A DNA stretch of 64,000 bases from Selenomonas sp. oral taxon 892 str. F0426 (GCF_000468035.1 NZ_KI260535.1:102806-166805); one strand, 5' to 3'. Positions 1 through 8,762 are shown, numbered from the stretch's first letter. Made by a program: numbers and translations. Notes: a model not told the origin generated them from the letters alone.

Positions 1-692
1 TCCTTCATGCCCCTCAAGGCACGGATCTGCTCGGAGAGCTCCTCCCGCTGCTGGATGACGTCGTTCGTCATAACACCGTCACCGCCGACCGTCGCAAGGT
101 CTTCCTTCTTGAATGCGATCAGCTGATCGATACCGTAGAGCGCCACACGCCGATAGTCGCCCACGATGCGCCCGCGCCCGTAGGTGTCCGGCAGCCCCGT
201 GATGATGTGGCTGCGGCGTGCCGTGCGGATCTCATCCGTATATGCGTCAAACACCGCTGCATTGTGCGTCTTGTGGTATTTCGTAAAGATCTCATGAAGC
301 TTCGGGTTCACCTTGTAGCCGTAGTTCTCCAAGGCTTCCTCCGCCATGCGGATGCCGCCGTACGGCATGAATGCCTGCTTGAGAGGCTTGTCTGTCTGGA
401 GACCGACCACCTTCTCGAGTTCCTTGTGCTCCGGGTCGATATACCCCGGTCCGTACGCAGTCAGCCCAGAGACGATCTCCGTCTCCATTTCGAGCACACC
501 GCCCTTTGCGCGCTCCGCTCTCTGCAGCTCCTGCACGCGCTCCCATAGGCGATTCGTCGCATCCGTCGGCGGCGCGAGGAACGCCTCATCGCCATCGTAC
601 TGGGTATAGTTCCGCTGGATGAAGTCGCGAACATTGACCTCCTCCTGCCAGACGCCCCCTTCAAAACCGTTCCAGCTCTTGCTTTGCAGCAT
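1..692 (-). CDS. pflB: Pyruvate formate-lyase, N-terminal part (cut by window edge)
   Basis: Converts pyruvate and CoA to acetyl-CoA and formate with a glycyl radical, in the cytoplasm during anaerobic growth. About 230 N-terminal residues are visible, beginning MLQSKSWNGF, with family-typical stretches such as FIQRNYTPY-like FIQRNYTQYDGD, EHKELEKVVGLQTDKPLK and the DTYGRGRIVGDYRR region. The active-site Cys pair and the C-terminal glycine-radical site lie outside the window. The start is the ATG at 690-692, preceded by a strong AGGAGG. A promoter-like TTGTAA-17-TATGAT sits upstream at 736-764. The gene is divergent from the flavodoxin-like gene. A radical SAM protein resembling PFL activases occurs about 22 kb away, not adjacent. 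Confidence 0.95.
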   Translation of the reverse strand, partial: MLQSKSWNGFEGGVWQEEVNVRDFIQRNYTQYDGDEAFLAPPTDATNRLWERVQELQRAERAKGGVLEMETEIVSGLTAYGPGYIDPEHKELEKVVGLQTDKPLKQAFMPYGGIRMAEEALENYGYKVNPKLHEIFTKYHKTHNAAVFDAYTDEIRTARRSHIITGLPDTYGRGRIVGDYRRVALYGIDQLIAFKKEDLATVGGDGVMTNDVIQQREELSEQIRALRGMK

Positions 693-735
693 CGTATACC
701 TCCTATTATTCAATATTTGCCCTATTGATATTCCC

Positions 736-764
736 ATCATACTTGAATTGTGTTCATTTTACAA
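736..764 (-). promoter_or_regulatory. Promoter of pflB
   Basis: On the minus strand TTGTAA (759-764) and TATGAT (736-741) are separated by 17 bases, 44 bases upstream of the pflB start. A TTGTG...TACAA half-palindrome (748-764) overlaps the -35 box and is a weak candidate for a redox regulator site such as Rex. Confidence 0.6.
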
Positions 765-839
765 CAGTTCCTTCAAAATAAACACTATCAATATTTTTCA
801 TTACGCCATACTTTATCTTTATGCCTTTTCCCAACAGGA

Positions 840-893
840 TCACAGCTCTCTGTGACCAATGCACTTGCGTACCGTGCGGAAATGTGATGTAAT
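840..893 (+). promoter_or_regulatory. Promoter and upstream palindrome of flavodoxin-like gene
   Basis: TTGCGT (865-870), 17 bases, TGTAAT (888-893) forms a plausible promoter 41 bases before the start codon. Just upstream lies a perfect palindrome TCACAG-CTCT-CTGTGA (840-855), which could be an activator or repressor operator. The regulator cannot be named from sequence. Confidence 0.45.
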
Positions 894-934
894 GAGCAAA
901 GAACATACCGTATCTGCAAAGGAGCGTATAGCAC

Positions 935-1498
935 ATGAGAAAATGGGCCGTTATCTACTCATCCACCACAGGCAACACGAAGGCGATTGCTGAGGAGATT
1001 GCAAACACCGCGGGCGGTGACCTCTACCGCGTGCAGGATGCACCGACAGACCTCTCTGCGTATGAGGTCGTCGCACTTGGCTACTGGCTGCGGCGCGGCG
1101 GTCCCGATGATCTCATGAAGGCATATCTGCCAAAGGTCACGAATGCACGCACCGTGCTCTTCCAGACACACGGCACAGATGTCGGCTCCGAGCACGCCGT
1201 CACCTCGTTCGCGCGCGCCGGTTACCTTCTCGGCGCGGGCTGCGAGATCCTCGGCACCTTCTCCGCGCAGGGAAAACTCGCCCCCGCCCTCATCGCCCGC
1301 CGCAAAAAATCCGATCCTGATGATACGCACAACAGCCCCGAGGCGCAGGAGCGTTGGCAGCGCGCTGCCGATCACCCGAACGAGGACGACCGTGCCGCCG
1401 CACGCGAATTCGTGCACAAGATGGAGCACAAGCTTGATCTGCTCGAAAAATTCCGACAGGCACAAGCGGAGAAAAAAACACGCTCTATACACACATGA
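935..1498 (+). CDS. Flavodoxin-like protein
   Basis: A 187-residue cytoplasmic protein with a flavodoxin phosphate-binding loop close to the N terminus (YSSTTGNTKAIAEEIA, about residues 8-23), as expected for FMN binding. A second loop (GYWLRRGGPDD) and the region after FQTHGTD match the layout of flavodoxin-family proteins that move electrons in anaerobes. The C-terminal third is charged and helical (WQRAADHPNEDDRAAAREF onward), a tail missing from short electron-transfer flavodoxins. The start has AAAGGAG 8 bases upstream. It sits divergently from pflB and is followed after 45 bases by a Cys-rich YgbA-family gene, so a shared anaerobic or nitrosative-stress role is possible but inferred. 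The redox partner is unknown. Confidence 0.8.
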   Translation: MRKWAVIYSSTTGNTKAIAEEIANTAGGDLYRVQDAPTDLSAYEVVALGYWLRRGGPDDLMKAYLPKVTNARTVLFQTHGTDVGSEHAVTSFARAGYLLGAGCEILGTFSAQGKLAPALIARRKKSDPDDTHNSPEAQERWQRAADHPNEDDRAAAREFVHKMEHKLDLLEKFRQAQAEKKTRSIHT

Positions 1499-1543
1499 TA
1501 TATTGCACAGATTATCGTCTTTCTCATTAGAAAAGAGACTCGC

Positions 1544-1888
1544 ATGGACACCGAAAAGAAACGCGCGATGGAAGCCGACGTGATGTCGGAGATGATCGCT
1601 ATCTACTGCCGCGGTCAGGGACACACCAACCGCACCCCTGCGGCTGACGCTGCGCCTGCGCTCTGCCCTGACTGCCGCCGTCTCCTCGACTACGCACGCG
1701 ACCGCATCATCCGCTGCCCGCGCATGGATGTGAAATCCTTCTGCTCCGCGTGCCCCGTCCACTGCTACAGCCGCGATATGCGCGAGCAGGTGCGCGCCGT
1801 CATGCGCTGGAGCGGGCCGCGCATGCTCCTCCATCGCCCCATCATGACCCTGCATCATATCTGGATTGACCTAAGGAGTCGCGGATAA
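1544..1888 (+). CDS. YgbA / nitrous oxide-stimulated promoter family protein
   Basis: A 114-residue Cys-rich protein matching the small YgbA-type family (named for a nitrous-oxide-stimulated promoter). Recognisable features are IYCRGQGH near residue 22, CPDCRRLLDYARDRIIRCP in the middle, FCSACPVHCY, then MREQVRAVMRWSGPRMLLHRP. The spaced cysteines suggest a metal or Fe-S site, though no cofactor is proven by the sequence. Homologues in enterobacteria respond to nitrosative stress; a similar role here is inferred. It lies 45 bases after the flavodoxin-like gene and may be co-transcribed with it. No transmembrane segment or signal peptide is seen. Confidence 0.8.
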   Translation: MDTEKKRAMEADVMSEMIAIYCRGQGHTNRTPAADAAPALCPDCRRLLDYARDRIIRCPRMDVKSFCSACPVHCYSRDMREQVRAVMRWSGPRMLLHRPIMTLHHIWIDLRSRG

Positions 1889-1999
1889 ATTCAGCACCGC
1901 CATCTTGGCGCATCCTTTTCGCCCTGTCTGTGTCAACAAATCCTCCACATAGCACAGCGGCTATGCGTCCGGTTTGTTTCCTTGGCAGGACAAAAATTC

Positions 2000-2037
2000 T
2001 GCACCAATCTGACGGACTTCATTTTATCAGCGACTCC
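2000..2037. repeat. 38-bp dispersed repeat, copy 1
   Basis: The stretch beginning TGCACCAATCTGACGGAC matches 19283-19320 at 35 of 38 positions in the same orientation. This copy lies just upstream of the asparaginase gene, the other just after livF. Both end at TTTATCAGCGA-TCC. Function unknown. Confidence 0.7.
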
Positions 2038-2073
2038 TTGCGCACGCCGACGTGAAAAGAAAGGACAGCATCC

Positions 2074-3006
2074 ATGAAAAACATACTCCTCATCGCCACG
2101 GGCGGCACGATTGCCTCACGGAAAACGGCGCATGGTCTGCGTCCCGCCCTCTCCGGCGAAGATGTGCGCGCCGCCATCGGCGCCGTGGACGCCGCCATCG
2201 AGGTCATTGACCTCCTCTCGCTCGACTCCACCAACATCGCCCCCTCCCACTGGCAGACAATGGCACGCAAAATTGCAGAGGTCCGCACCGCATACGACGG
2301 CTTCATCGTCACGCATGGCACGGACACGATGGCATATACCTCTGCCGCACTCTACTATATGCTCGAGCATATCGACCGCCCCGTTGTCATCACCGGGGCG
2401 CAGCGTCCGCTCGGCACAGAGGACTCGGATGCACAGGCGAATCTGCGTCTCGCGTATGAGGCGGCATGCAGCGGCTTTGCGGGCGTCTGTCTCGCGTTCG
2501 GCGGACGGCTCATCCACGGCAACGCTGCAAAGAAAATGTATTCGCTTGCGGATGATGCCTTTCGCAGCATCGGGCGCGCGGAGATTGACCTCACAGCCCC
2601 CTCAACACCTTCTGCGCCCTTTCGTCTGCATGATGCACTCGACGAGCGCGTCGCCGTCATACGCCTCTACCCCGGCATGAAGCCCATCACGATCGACGCA
2701 CACATCGCCTCGGGCTATCGCGGCATCATCCTCGAGGGATACGGATGCGGCAGTGTCCCCGGCGACGATGCACAGGAGAGCTTTCTGCCCTCACTCGACC
2801 GCGCAAAGACACGTGCCTGTACTGTCGTCCTCACGACACAGTGCATCTATGACGGTGCGGATCTCTCGCACTACGAGGTAGGCGTCCGTGCGGCAGAGCT
2901 GGGCGTACTCTCGGGCGGTACGCTCCCCATCGAGGCACTCTACGTGCGGCTGATGCAGCTGCTTGCAAATATACCAGAAGGCGAGACGCTAAAGTCACTC
3001 ACATAA
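2074..3006 (+). CDS. ansA: L-asparaginase, cytoplasmic type
   Basis: Hydrolyses asparagine to aspartate and ammonia. The 310-residue protein opens with the first catalytic-Thr motif TGGTIAS (about residues 9-15) and carries the second motif HGTDTMAYTS near residue 80, followed by ITGAQRP. No signal peptide precedes the enzyme, so it should be the cytosolic (type I) form; length fits the family. Start codon has AAAGGA upstream. It is followed after 12 bases by the TrmO-like gene, suggesting a two-gene transcript. The two products have no known shared pathway. Confidence 0.93.
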   Translation: MKNILLIATGGTIASRKTAHGLRPALSGEDVRAAIGAVDAAIEVIDLLSLDSTNIAPSHWQTMARKIAEVRTAYDGFIVTHGTDTMAYTSAALYYMLEHIDRPVVITGAQRPLGTEDSDAQANLRLAYEAACSGFAGVCLAFGGRLIHGNAAKKMYSLADDAFRSIGRAEIDLTAPSTPSAPFRLHDALDERVAVIRLYPGMKPITIDAHIASGYRGIILEGYGCGSVPGDDAQESFLPSLDRAKTRACTVVLTTQCIYDGADLSHYEVGVRAAELGVLSGGTLPIEALYVRLMQLLANIPEGETLKSLT

Positions 3007-3018
3007 AAGGAGGATACA

Positions 3019-3420
3019 ATGCAGCTTCAAGAAATTGGCGTTGTTCATAACGACTACAAGAACCTTACAGACATCCCGCGGCAGGGACGCATGAGCGAGG
3101 AGGTCTCAGAGATCGAGATTCACCCTGCCTTTACGGACGGACTGCTAAAAATCGAGCAGAACAAACACCTCATCGTCCTCTACTGGGCACATTTGGCCAA
3201 ACGCGACCTCCTCAAGACCATCCCCCCCGCCTCGAAAGAGATTCACGGTGTCTTTGCGAGCCGCTCGCCCGGCCGTCCGAACCCCCTCTCCCTCTGCATC
3301 GCCGAACTCATCGCACGCGAGGGAAACATCCTCCGCGTGAAGGGACTCGATGCCCTCGATGGCAGCTCCATCATCGATATCAAACCATATACGAAGATGG
3401 ATGCCATAGCAATATTATAA
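3019..3420 (+). CDS. TrmO/TsaA-like (UPF0066) protein
   Basis: A 133-residue protein with the conserved core of the TrmO family: GVFASRSPGRPNPLSLCIAEL (in part) around residues 78-97 and LDGSSIIDIKPY near the C terminus. The characterised member methylates N6-threonylcarbamoyladenosine at position 37 of tRNA using S-adenosylmethionine. This protein corresponds only to the N-terminal beta-barrel domain and is far shorter than the roughly 235-residue E. coli enzyme, so whether it has the same substrate is uncertain. SD AAGGAGG lies 6 bases before the ATG. A strong hairpin terminator is found about 180 bases downstream. Confidence 0.85.
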   Translation: MQLQEIGVVHNDYKNLTDIPRQGRMSEEVSEIEIHPAFTDGLLKIEQNKHLIVLYWAHLAKRDLLKTIPPASKEIHGVFASRSPGRPNPLSLCIAELIAREGNILRVKGLDALDGSSIIDIKPYTKMDAIAIL

Positions 3421-3436
3421 ATCTCGCATAATAGCG

Positions 3437-3643
3437 GGGCTGTTGCACGAACGCCCCTATCGGCTCGCTGCACTCGCCACTTCCCCCGCTCTGACGGGGG
3501 AAGCTAAGATGCCATAATCCTAGCCTCCCCCGTGCGACACGGGGGAGGGGGACCGCGTAAGCGGTGGAAGGGGCGCTTGTAGCGATACCGCTGCCATAGA
3601 CAAGGGCTGTTGCACGAAGTTTTCTAGATTCGTGCAACAGCCC
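3437..3643. repeat. MITE-like block with 15-16 bp terminal inverted repeats
   Basis: GGGGCTGTTGCACGAA (3436-3451) is repeated exactly in inverse orientation at 3629-3644, and a third direct copy of its last 15 bases is at 3604-3618. The inner GC-rich palindromic element (3446-3575) is enclosed. The CTGTTGCA core resembles the ends of IS6-type elements. No transposase is present and no target duplication is evident, so the mobile origin is an inference. Confidence 0.4.
3446..3575 (-). repeat. GC-rich palindromic dispersed element, copy a
   Basis: Read on the minus strand: GCGCCCCTTCCACC, a small hairpin (ACCGC..GCGGT), CCCCCTCCCCCG-loop-CGGGGGAGGC, a spacer, a second hairpin CTTCCCCCG..CGGGGGAAG, then GTGGCGAG and GAGCCGATAGGGGCG. 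Related copies are at 9944-10196, 14335-14495 and 19340-19397. Confidence 0.8.
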
Positions 3644-3650
3644 CGTTTTT
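3604..3650 (+). terminator. Terminator after TrmO-like gene
   Basis: A perfect 15-bp stem (3604-3618 with 3629-3643), 10-base loop, followed by G and TTTTT. It ends the ansA-trmO transcript before the receptor gene's own promoter. Confidence 0.7.
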
Positions 3651-3714
3651 GATGTAAAATTCATTTTGTCTGTTTCATTAGGAAAGAAATTTCTAAAAGC
3701 ATTCGGCGGGGTAC

Positions 3715-3743
3715 TTGTAATGAATCCCATTCACCATTATAAT
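3715..3743 (+). promoter_or_regulatory. Promoter of TonB receptor-porin gene
   Basis: TTGTAA (3715-3720), 17 bases, TATAAT (3738-3743). The spacer contains the inverted repeat TGAAT-CCC-ATTCA (3721-3733), well placed to be a repressor operator. Iron or another metal regulator such as Fur is plausible, but the match to a Fur box is only partial. The predicted leader is about 135 bases long. Confidence 0.6.
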
Positions 3744-3885
3744 ACTCCATGCGTCGACTTAATACGATTATCTTTTTCATCTAACTCATTAAAAATGAGG
3801 AACTTTTCACTCATACGTATTGAAGTACGCGCGAAGGCGTTCCGAGGGATCGGAGCACATCAGTCATTGTATTAAGGAGGATCTC

Positions 3886-6800
3886 ATGACGAGGAAACAG
3901 CGTAAGCGCTCGCTGCGTATGCTCACCTATGCGATTTTGGCAGGACTCACCCTGCCCGCCTATACGGCATGGGCAGATGATGGGACACAGGGAGGAGGCA
4001 AAGTCTCTACTGCGGACATTCACGTGGAGGTGGATGCCGCGCAGGAAGATGCAAAGATGGAGTCCCAGCAGAAGACCATCATCACGAAAGAGGACATCGA
4101 GAAGAAACAGGCGAAATCCGTTGAGGACATCATCTTCAGCGAGACGGGCGTCTCGCGCACGGTGGATGCGATGGGACGCGTCGGTGTCTCGATCCGCGGT
4201 GCAGAGCCGCGTCACACGCTGATCCTTGTAGATGGACAGCCCGTCATGGGCGACTTTGCCAAGTATTACGGCGCGGCAGACGAGGTTATGCGCCTCGGCA
4301 CAGAGAACGTCGAGCGCATCGAGATCATTCAGGGTGCGGCAAGCGCGAAGTATGGCTCGGACGCGATCGGCGGTGTGGTGAACATCATCACAAAGAAGGC
4401 AGGCGATCAGCCCTCGGTACAGTTTAATGCGGAGGGAAGAACGGCGGAGAAGAACGAGCTCTTCCCCTACCGTAACCTTTTCCTGCGCGCGGATTCAGGC
4501 GCAATGGGCAAGGTGCAGCTCGGCATCTACGGGAGCAAGCGCGACATCATGCCCGTCTATGCGGACGAAGCGCGCATCAGTACAGGACTCTCAAGCTATG
4601 TCACGGACTTTGAGGACAATAGCCTGCGCTATTACGGAGAGGCGACAAATATCGGTCTGATCGGCAGCTATGAAGCGAACAAGAACAATACGTTCAACTT
4701 CCGTCTGGAGCGGTATACAGAGGATCTGAACCGCTATGTCAAGCGAACAGATTCCTTGATGGAGCCGCAGCAGCACTACAGCCGCAAGTCGGGGCGCAAC
4801 ACCTACAACGTCGGCTGGAACGGACGCAACAAGGATACGGACTGGAACATCGAGATCAACCACACACGCCTCCTCGAGGATGATCTCACACTGACCAGCA
4901 ACTACGGCCGTTCTTCCTACACCGGGAAGAACATGCTGAACTACATCGACAATGTCGACCATGCGCAGACAAACATTGACGCGACATTCAATACTCAGCT
5001 GAATGACAAGCACCTTCTCACCTACAACATCGGTTATGCTCGTGAGCATGGTTCTGGCAGCCGCCTCAAGAGTGCCCCAAAAACCTATCTGCGCAAGATT
5101 GACCCGTGGGACTACGACAAAAGTCTGCTCGTCGTACAGCGCGATGCCAAGGATTACGGATTGAAAAAGGGCGATGTCGCCTCTTTCATCCACGCGCACA
5201 AACTCCTGCCTGATACTGAGCGTGGGCTGCGCTGGGACACGGACAACGAGCTCTACGGTTATAACAGCAGTGATCCGAACTCGTACCGACCGGAGTTCAC
5301 CTACGAGGACTATCTGCGGTATTCCAACAACGGTGCGAAAAACTTCTACTCGACCCTGGACGCCATCGATGCCGATGGGGCACGGGCACGATATGACGCG
5401 TTCAACAGCAAGGTCGGCACCGAGAATGCGGACAATCTCATCGGGTGGAACCGTGATTTCGATGGGCTTTCCTACTACAGCGATCCCAACAAGATCTTTA
5501 ACTATACGCTGAACGGTAAGCTCTTCCGTGAGATTCAGGACTCTCTGAAGAATCAGGTCATCGTTGGCGAAGCAACGATCAACAAATACCACTTCGTCCT
5601 CGGCGATATGTGGATGATGGACAACGACACGATTTTCTATCCCATCCTGCGCCTTGACCACAGCAGTCTCTTCGGCACGCATGTTACAGCAAATCTCGGT
5701 CTCACGCGCAACATCATCAAGGGCAATCCTCATCTGCGCTTCAAGACAAATCTCGGTACCGGCTATACGGAACCCGGTATGGGAGAGCTCTACTATAACT
5801 GGGAAATGTACGGCGGCAGCCCCGTCGACCAGGACCGCGCACGTCTCGGCTGGTACTGGACAGGTAATCCAAACCTGAAGCCCGAAAAGTCCGTCAACTT
5901 CGACGTTGGCATCGAGGGCGAAACGAAGAAGACCACCATGCGGCTGAATCTTTTCCGCAATACGATTCGCAACTACATGACCACCTATTACACGGGCTAC
6001 AACATTGACTTCCACCCGAATCTCAAGACGGCGGAGAAGCTCGGCTATCCGCCCGATATGCTCTACAGCTTTAAGAACATTGGCAAGGCACAGGTCACGG
6101 GTCTGGAAATGGAGGTCAAGCAGAGACTCGACAAGCATTGGTCGGGCAAGCTCGGCTATACCTACCTGCATGCCATCAATAAGAGCGATCCGAACATGCC
6201 GCGCCAGCTCCTCGACAAGCCGAAGCACAAGGTCGACATCGGCATCGACTACGAAAACAAAGCCAGCGGATTCCGTGCATCTCTGTGGGGTGACTACTAC
6301 ATCCACATGCTCGACAGCAACTCTGTCACGGGCAACGCAAACTACATGACGATGGACAGCGATATGCAGGGCGGCTACATCTTCGAGAACAAATATGCAA
6401 AGTCGGGTGCGCAGCGCTACCAGCGCAAGACATTCGGCATCTGGAACCTCATGCTGCAGCAGAAGTTCGGCGAGGATGCAATGGCATACATCGGCGTTGA
6501 CAACATCTTCAATCATCGCGATGATGACCGCGCACAGCAGGCGCGCGTCTACCGCCTCGGCGTCAACTTCAAGTTCGGTCCGGACAGCAACACGCAGCCG
6601 AAGGTCCCCCTCACAGAGGAGGAAAAGGCGGCGCGTGCGGCACGCAATGCGGAAACGGCAACGGACTTCTTCGCACAGTCCATCGGCAGCTATGCAAAGA
6701 ACTCTATCGAGGCATTCCTCAGCCCCATCTTTGACACAAAGAAAGAGCAAGAGATTCGCTTCCTCGGCGACTATGCGATGGAGTGGGATGCACACGGCGG

Positions 6801-8676
6801 TACGAACCGCCCTCCCCTCAAGATGACGGACAACTCCTCTGTCGGCTCTGCCGAGCGAAACATGCGGGACAGCTCTGACCACGGCTTCTCACAGCGTTTA
6901 CGCCTCGGCGTGGATGCTCGTCTGAACGAGCACCTGAATGCCACCATTCTTGCTTCTGCATCAGGTAAGGACGGTGTGGATACGAGGACAACAACCGCCT
7001 CCTCGCATGGTCTCAACAACCTCAGAATCAACAACCTGGACGTGACCTATCACGAGGGATTGTTTGACATCTCCCTCGGGCGTCTGCAGGAGCGCATGGG
7101 CGTCACGGGTTACTTCTTCGGCAAGGACTTCGACGGGATCCGCGCCGCATGGACAAACGACCACACGCAGGTGCGTCTCGGCTACGGTACGTTCAAACAC
7201 AGCACAGGTATATCGGACTCCGCCTACACCCATGCGACGCACGCCGTCTTCTACCGCCCGCCGACCATCGCTGAGTTCATCGGACTGAACCGCTCTACAT
7301 TCGGAAGTACATTTGATACCCCCGCCCCCGTTGCAGATGCGAACGACAAGATGAACTTCTATCAGCAGCTGACGGCGGCAAAGGAGCGAGGCGCAAGCGT
7401 CGCGGAGCAAGCGGCCATCGTGAAGCGGATGTACGACATCGCGACTGCTGCATATGGCAAGGGGCTGCTGCGAGAAAATGAACAGGACAAGACCGAGCAG
7501 ATGCAAATGAACGCCCCCGCTGCTGTCAACTATCAGTACCTCGATGCGAGCAACACCCTTCAGACAGGAACCATCGGCTCCTTTGACACGCTCGTCTGGG
7601 GATTCGACCATCCGGAAGACAAGGAAAACTTCTACATGGCGATGGCGGACTATCCGGGCGTCCTCGATGGAGATGGCTCTGCGGCGATGCAGGCATGGTG
7701 GTCTGCAAACAAGGCGAAGGTGATGACGATGTATGAAAACATCGCCAAGGCGAATGCCGGCACCGGCGCGACAAACATCACACTCACCACATCCGAGAAC
7801 GACGTTTACAATGCACTGTTCAACGACAACTTTGTCAGTGAAACAACGGACGATGCGCTCCCGGGAACATACAACTACCCGAAATCCATCACATCGTTCT
7901 TCAATGCACTTGGCAAGCGTCTGTACTGGACAGAGTACGCAAGTGCCCTGCCCCGCGACGCTCTTGCAAAGTATACCGGAACCCCCATCCGCGAAGAAGG
8001 AACCGTCCTGCAGAGTGACCGTATTCCATCCCTCGAAAGAGCGTTCTTTGTGCAGACGAAGCACGCACTCACCCCGAATGTCGGCCTCTCCCTCTGGTAT
8101 CTCGGTTCGACGGGCAACCGGACATTCCACGCGGACTACGCCAACGGTACAAGCAACGACTCCTATGCGTTCGACAAGCTTGCGAGCGTCATCGGTGTCG
8201 GCGCACGCTGGAAGATTGGCAGCAATGCTGCTGTCTCGTTTGACTATGGACAGAACCGCACAAACTTTGCGCGGCACATGAACGGTCACACAATCTACGA
8301 GCATATATCCGGAACAGATCGATTCAATATCAAGGGGCACGCAAACGGCGGTACACCACATTTCTGGACAATGCGCTTTGACATTGGCCGAAGCGATATG
8401 GATGTCAAGGGAAGCTGGAACGTATTTGCTGACTACAAGCATTTCGAGCATGGCTCGTTCTTCGGTGGAAACGGCACGGGCTACCTCCCGGATCGCTACC
8501 TCGACGGCATCCGCAGCTTCAGTTTTGGTGCAGGCTACGTCCCTGTAAAGAACCTGTTGGTGGAGCTATTCTACACGTTTGATGCAAAGGGCATCAACAC
8601 CCGTGATACCCTTTATGGAAGCGAACATTTCTCGCTTGGCAACTACACAAGTATGCGTCTCACCTATCGGTTCTAA
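3886..8676 (+). CDS. TonB-dependent receptor fused to a C-terminal porin-like barrel
   Basis: A 1596-residue outer-membrane protein. Residues 1-30 are a signal peptide (RKRSLRML then a hydrophobic core, cleavage after AWA). A TonB-receptor plug follows (about 45-165, with VSIRGAEPRHTLILVDGQP and YGSDAIGGVVNIITKKAG), then a receptor barrel ending about residue 898 at RLGVNFKFG. After a charged linker (PLTEEEKAARAARNAE) a second membrane-barrel-like domain runs from about 980 to the end and closes with the terminal aromatic MRLTYRF. That domain has porin-like strands (LRLGVDARLNEHLNATILAS) and a long helical insertion (about 1130-1380). The ATG at 3886 has AAGGAGG 5 bases upstream; an upstream in-frame ATG at 3820 lacks an SD and the signal peptide fits the later start. 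Typical receptors are 600-900 residues, so this is a true two-barrel fusion. The imported substrate is unknown. Confidence 0.9.
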   Translation: MTRKQRKRSLRMLTYAILAGLTLPAYTAWADDGTQGGGKVSTADIHVEVDAAQEDAKMESQQKTIITKEDIEKKQAKSVEDIIFSETGVSRTVDAMGRVGVSIRGAEPRHTLILVDGQPVMGDFAKYYGAADEVMRLGTENVERIEIIQGAASAKYGSDAIGGVVNIITKKAGDQPSVQFNAEGRTAEKNELFPYRNLFLRADSGAMGKVQLGIYGSKRDIMPVYADEARISTGLSSYVTDFEDNSLRYYGEATNIGLIGSYEANKNNTFNFRLERYTEDLNRYVKRTDSLMEPQQHYSRKSGRNTYNVGWNGRNKDTDWNIEINHTRLLEDDLTLTSNYGRSSYTGKNMLNYIDNVDHAQTNIDATFNTQLNDKHLLTYNIGYAREHGSGSRLKSAPKTYLRKIDPWDYDKSLLVVQRDAKDYGLKKGDVASFIHAHKLLPDTERGLRWDTDNELYGYNSSDPNSYRPEFTYEDYLRYSNNGAKNFYSTLDAIDADGARARYDAFNSKVGTENADNLIGWNRDFDGLSYYSDPNKIFNYTLNGKLFREIQDSLKNQVIVGEATINKYHFVLGDMWMMDNDTIFYPILRLDHSSLFGTHVTANLGLTRNIIKGNPHLRFKTNLGTGYTEPGMGELYYNWEMYGGSPVDQDRARLGWYWTGNPNLKPEKSVNFDVGIEGETKKTTMRLNLFRNTIRNYMTTYYTGYNIDFHPNLKTAEKLGYPPDMLYSFKNIGKAQVTGLEMEVKQRLDKHWSGKLGYTYLHAINKSDPNMPRQLLDKPKHKVDIGIDYENKASGFRASLWGDYYIHMLDSNSVTGNANYMTMDSDMQGGYIFENKYAKSGAQRYQRKTFGIWNLMLQQKFGEDAMAYIGVDNIFNHRDDDRAQQARVYRLGVNFKFGPDSNTQPKVPLTEEEKAARAARNAETATDFFAQSIGSYAKNSIEAFLSPIFDTKKEQEIRFLGDYAMEWDAHGGTNRPPLKMTDNSSVGSAERNMRDSSDHGFSQRLRLGVDARLNEHLNATILASASGKDGVDTRTTTASSHGLNNLRINNLDVTYHEGLFDISLGRLQERMGVTGYFFGKDFDGIRAAWTNDHTQVRLGYGTFKHSTGISDSAYTHATHAVFYRPPTIAEFIGLNRSTFGSTFDTPAPVADANDKMNFYQQLTAAKERGASVAEQAAIVKRMYDIATAAYGKGLLRENEQDKTEQMQMNAPAAVNYQYLDASNTLQTGTIGSFDTLVWGFDHPEDKENFYMAMADYPGVLDGDGSAAMQAWWSANKAKVMTMYENIAKANAGTGATNITLTTSENDVYNALFNDNFVSETTDDALPGTYNYPKSITSFFNALGKRLYWTEYASALPRDALAKYTGTPIREEGTVLQSDRIPSLERAFFVQTKHALTPNVGLSLWYLGSTGNRTFHADYANGTSNDSYAFDKLASVIGVGARWKIGSNAAVSFDYGQNRTNFARHMNGHTIYEHISGTDRFNIKGHANGGTPHFWTMRFDIGRSDMDVKGSWNVFADYKHFEHGSFFGGNGTGYLPDRYLDGIRSFSFGAGYVPVKNLLVELFYTFDAKGINTRDTLYGSEHFSLGNYTSMRLTYRF

Positions 8677-8727
8677 GAAAAATTTTTCGCACTCCACATT
8701 TCCCTGAAAATTTTTCTCAAAAACCTA

Positions 8728-8756
8728 TTGATTTTCGTTCTCAGATGTGCTATATT
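8728..8756 (+). promoter_or_regulatory. Promoter of candidate small RNA upstream of trxB
   Basis: TTGATT (8728-8733), 17 bases, TATATT (8751-8756), with TG at 8748-8749 giving an extended -10. No protein-coding start lies within 240 bases downstream, while a terminator lies about 100 bases downstream. Confidence 0.55.
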
Positions 8757-8762
8757 CTATTC

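Noticed and set aside
3820..3885. Upstream in-frame start of the TonB receptor gene
   Set aside because: The added 22 residues are hydrophilic, have no SD and would bury the signal peptide that begins at 3886.
4591..6882. 763-codon minus-strand frame inside the receptor gene
   Set aside because: It is antisense to an unmistakable receptor with conserved motifs, has no SD and no recognisable domains; GC-rich coding produces such shadows.
6961..8451. 496-codon minus-strand frame within the porin-like domain
   Set aside because: Antisense shadow of the continuous plus-strand gene; Val/Cys/Arg-rich composition is not protein-like.
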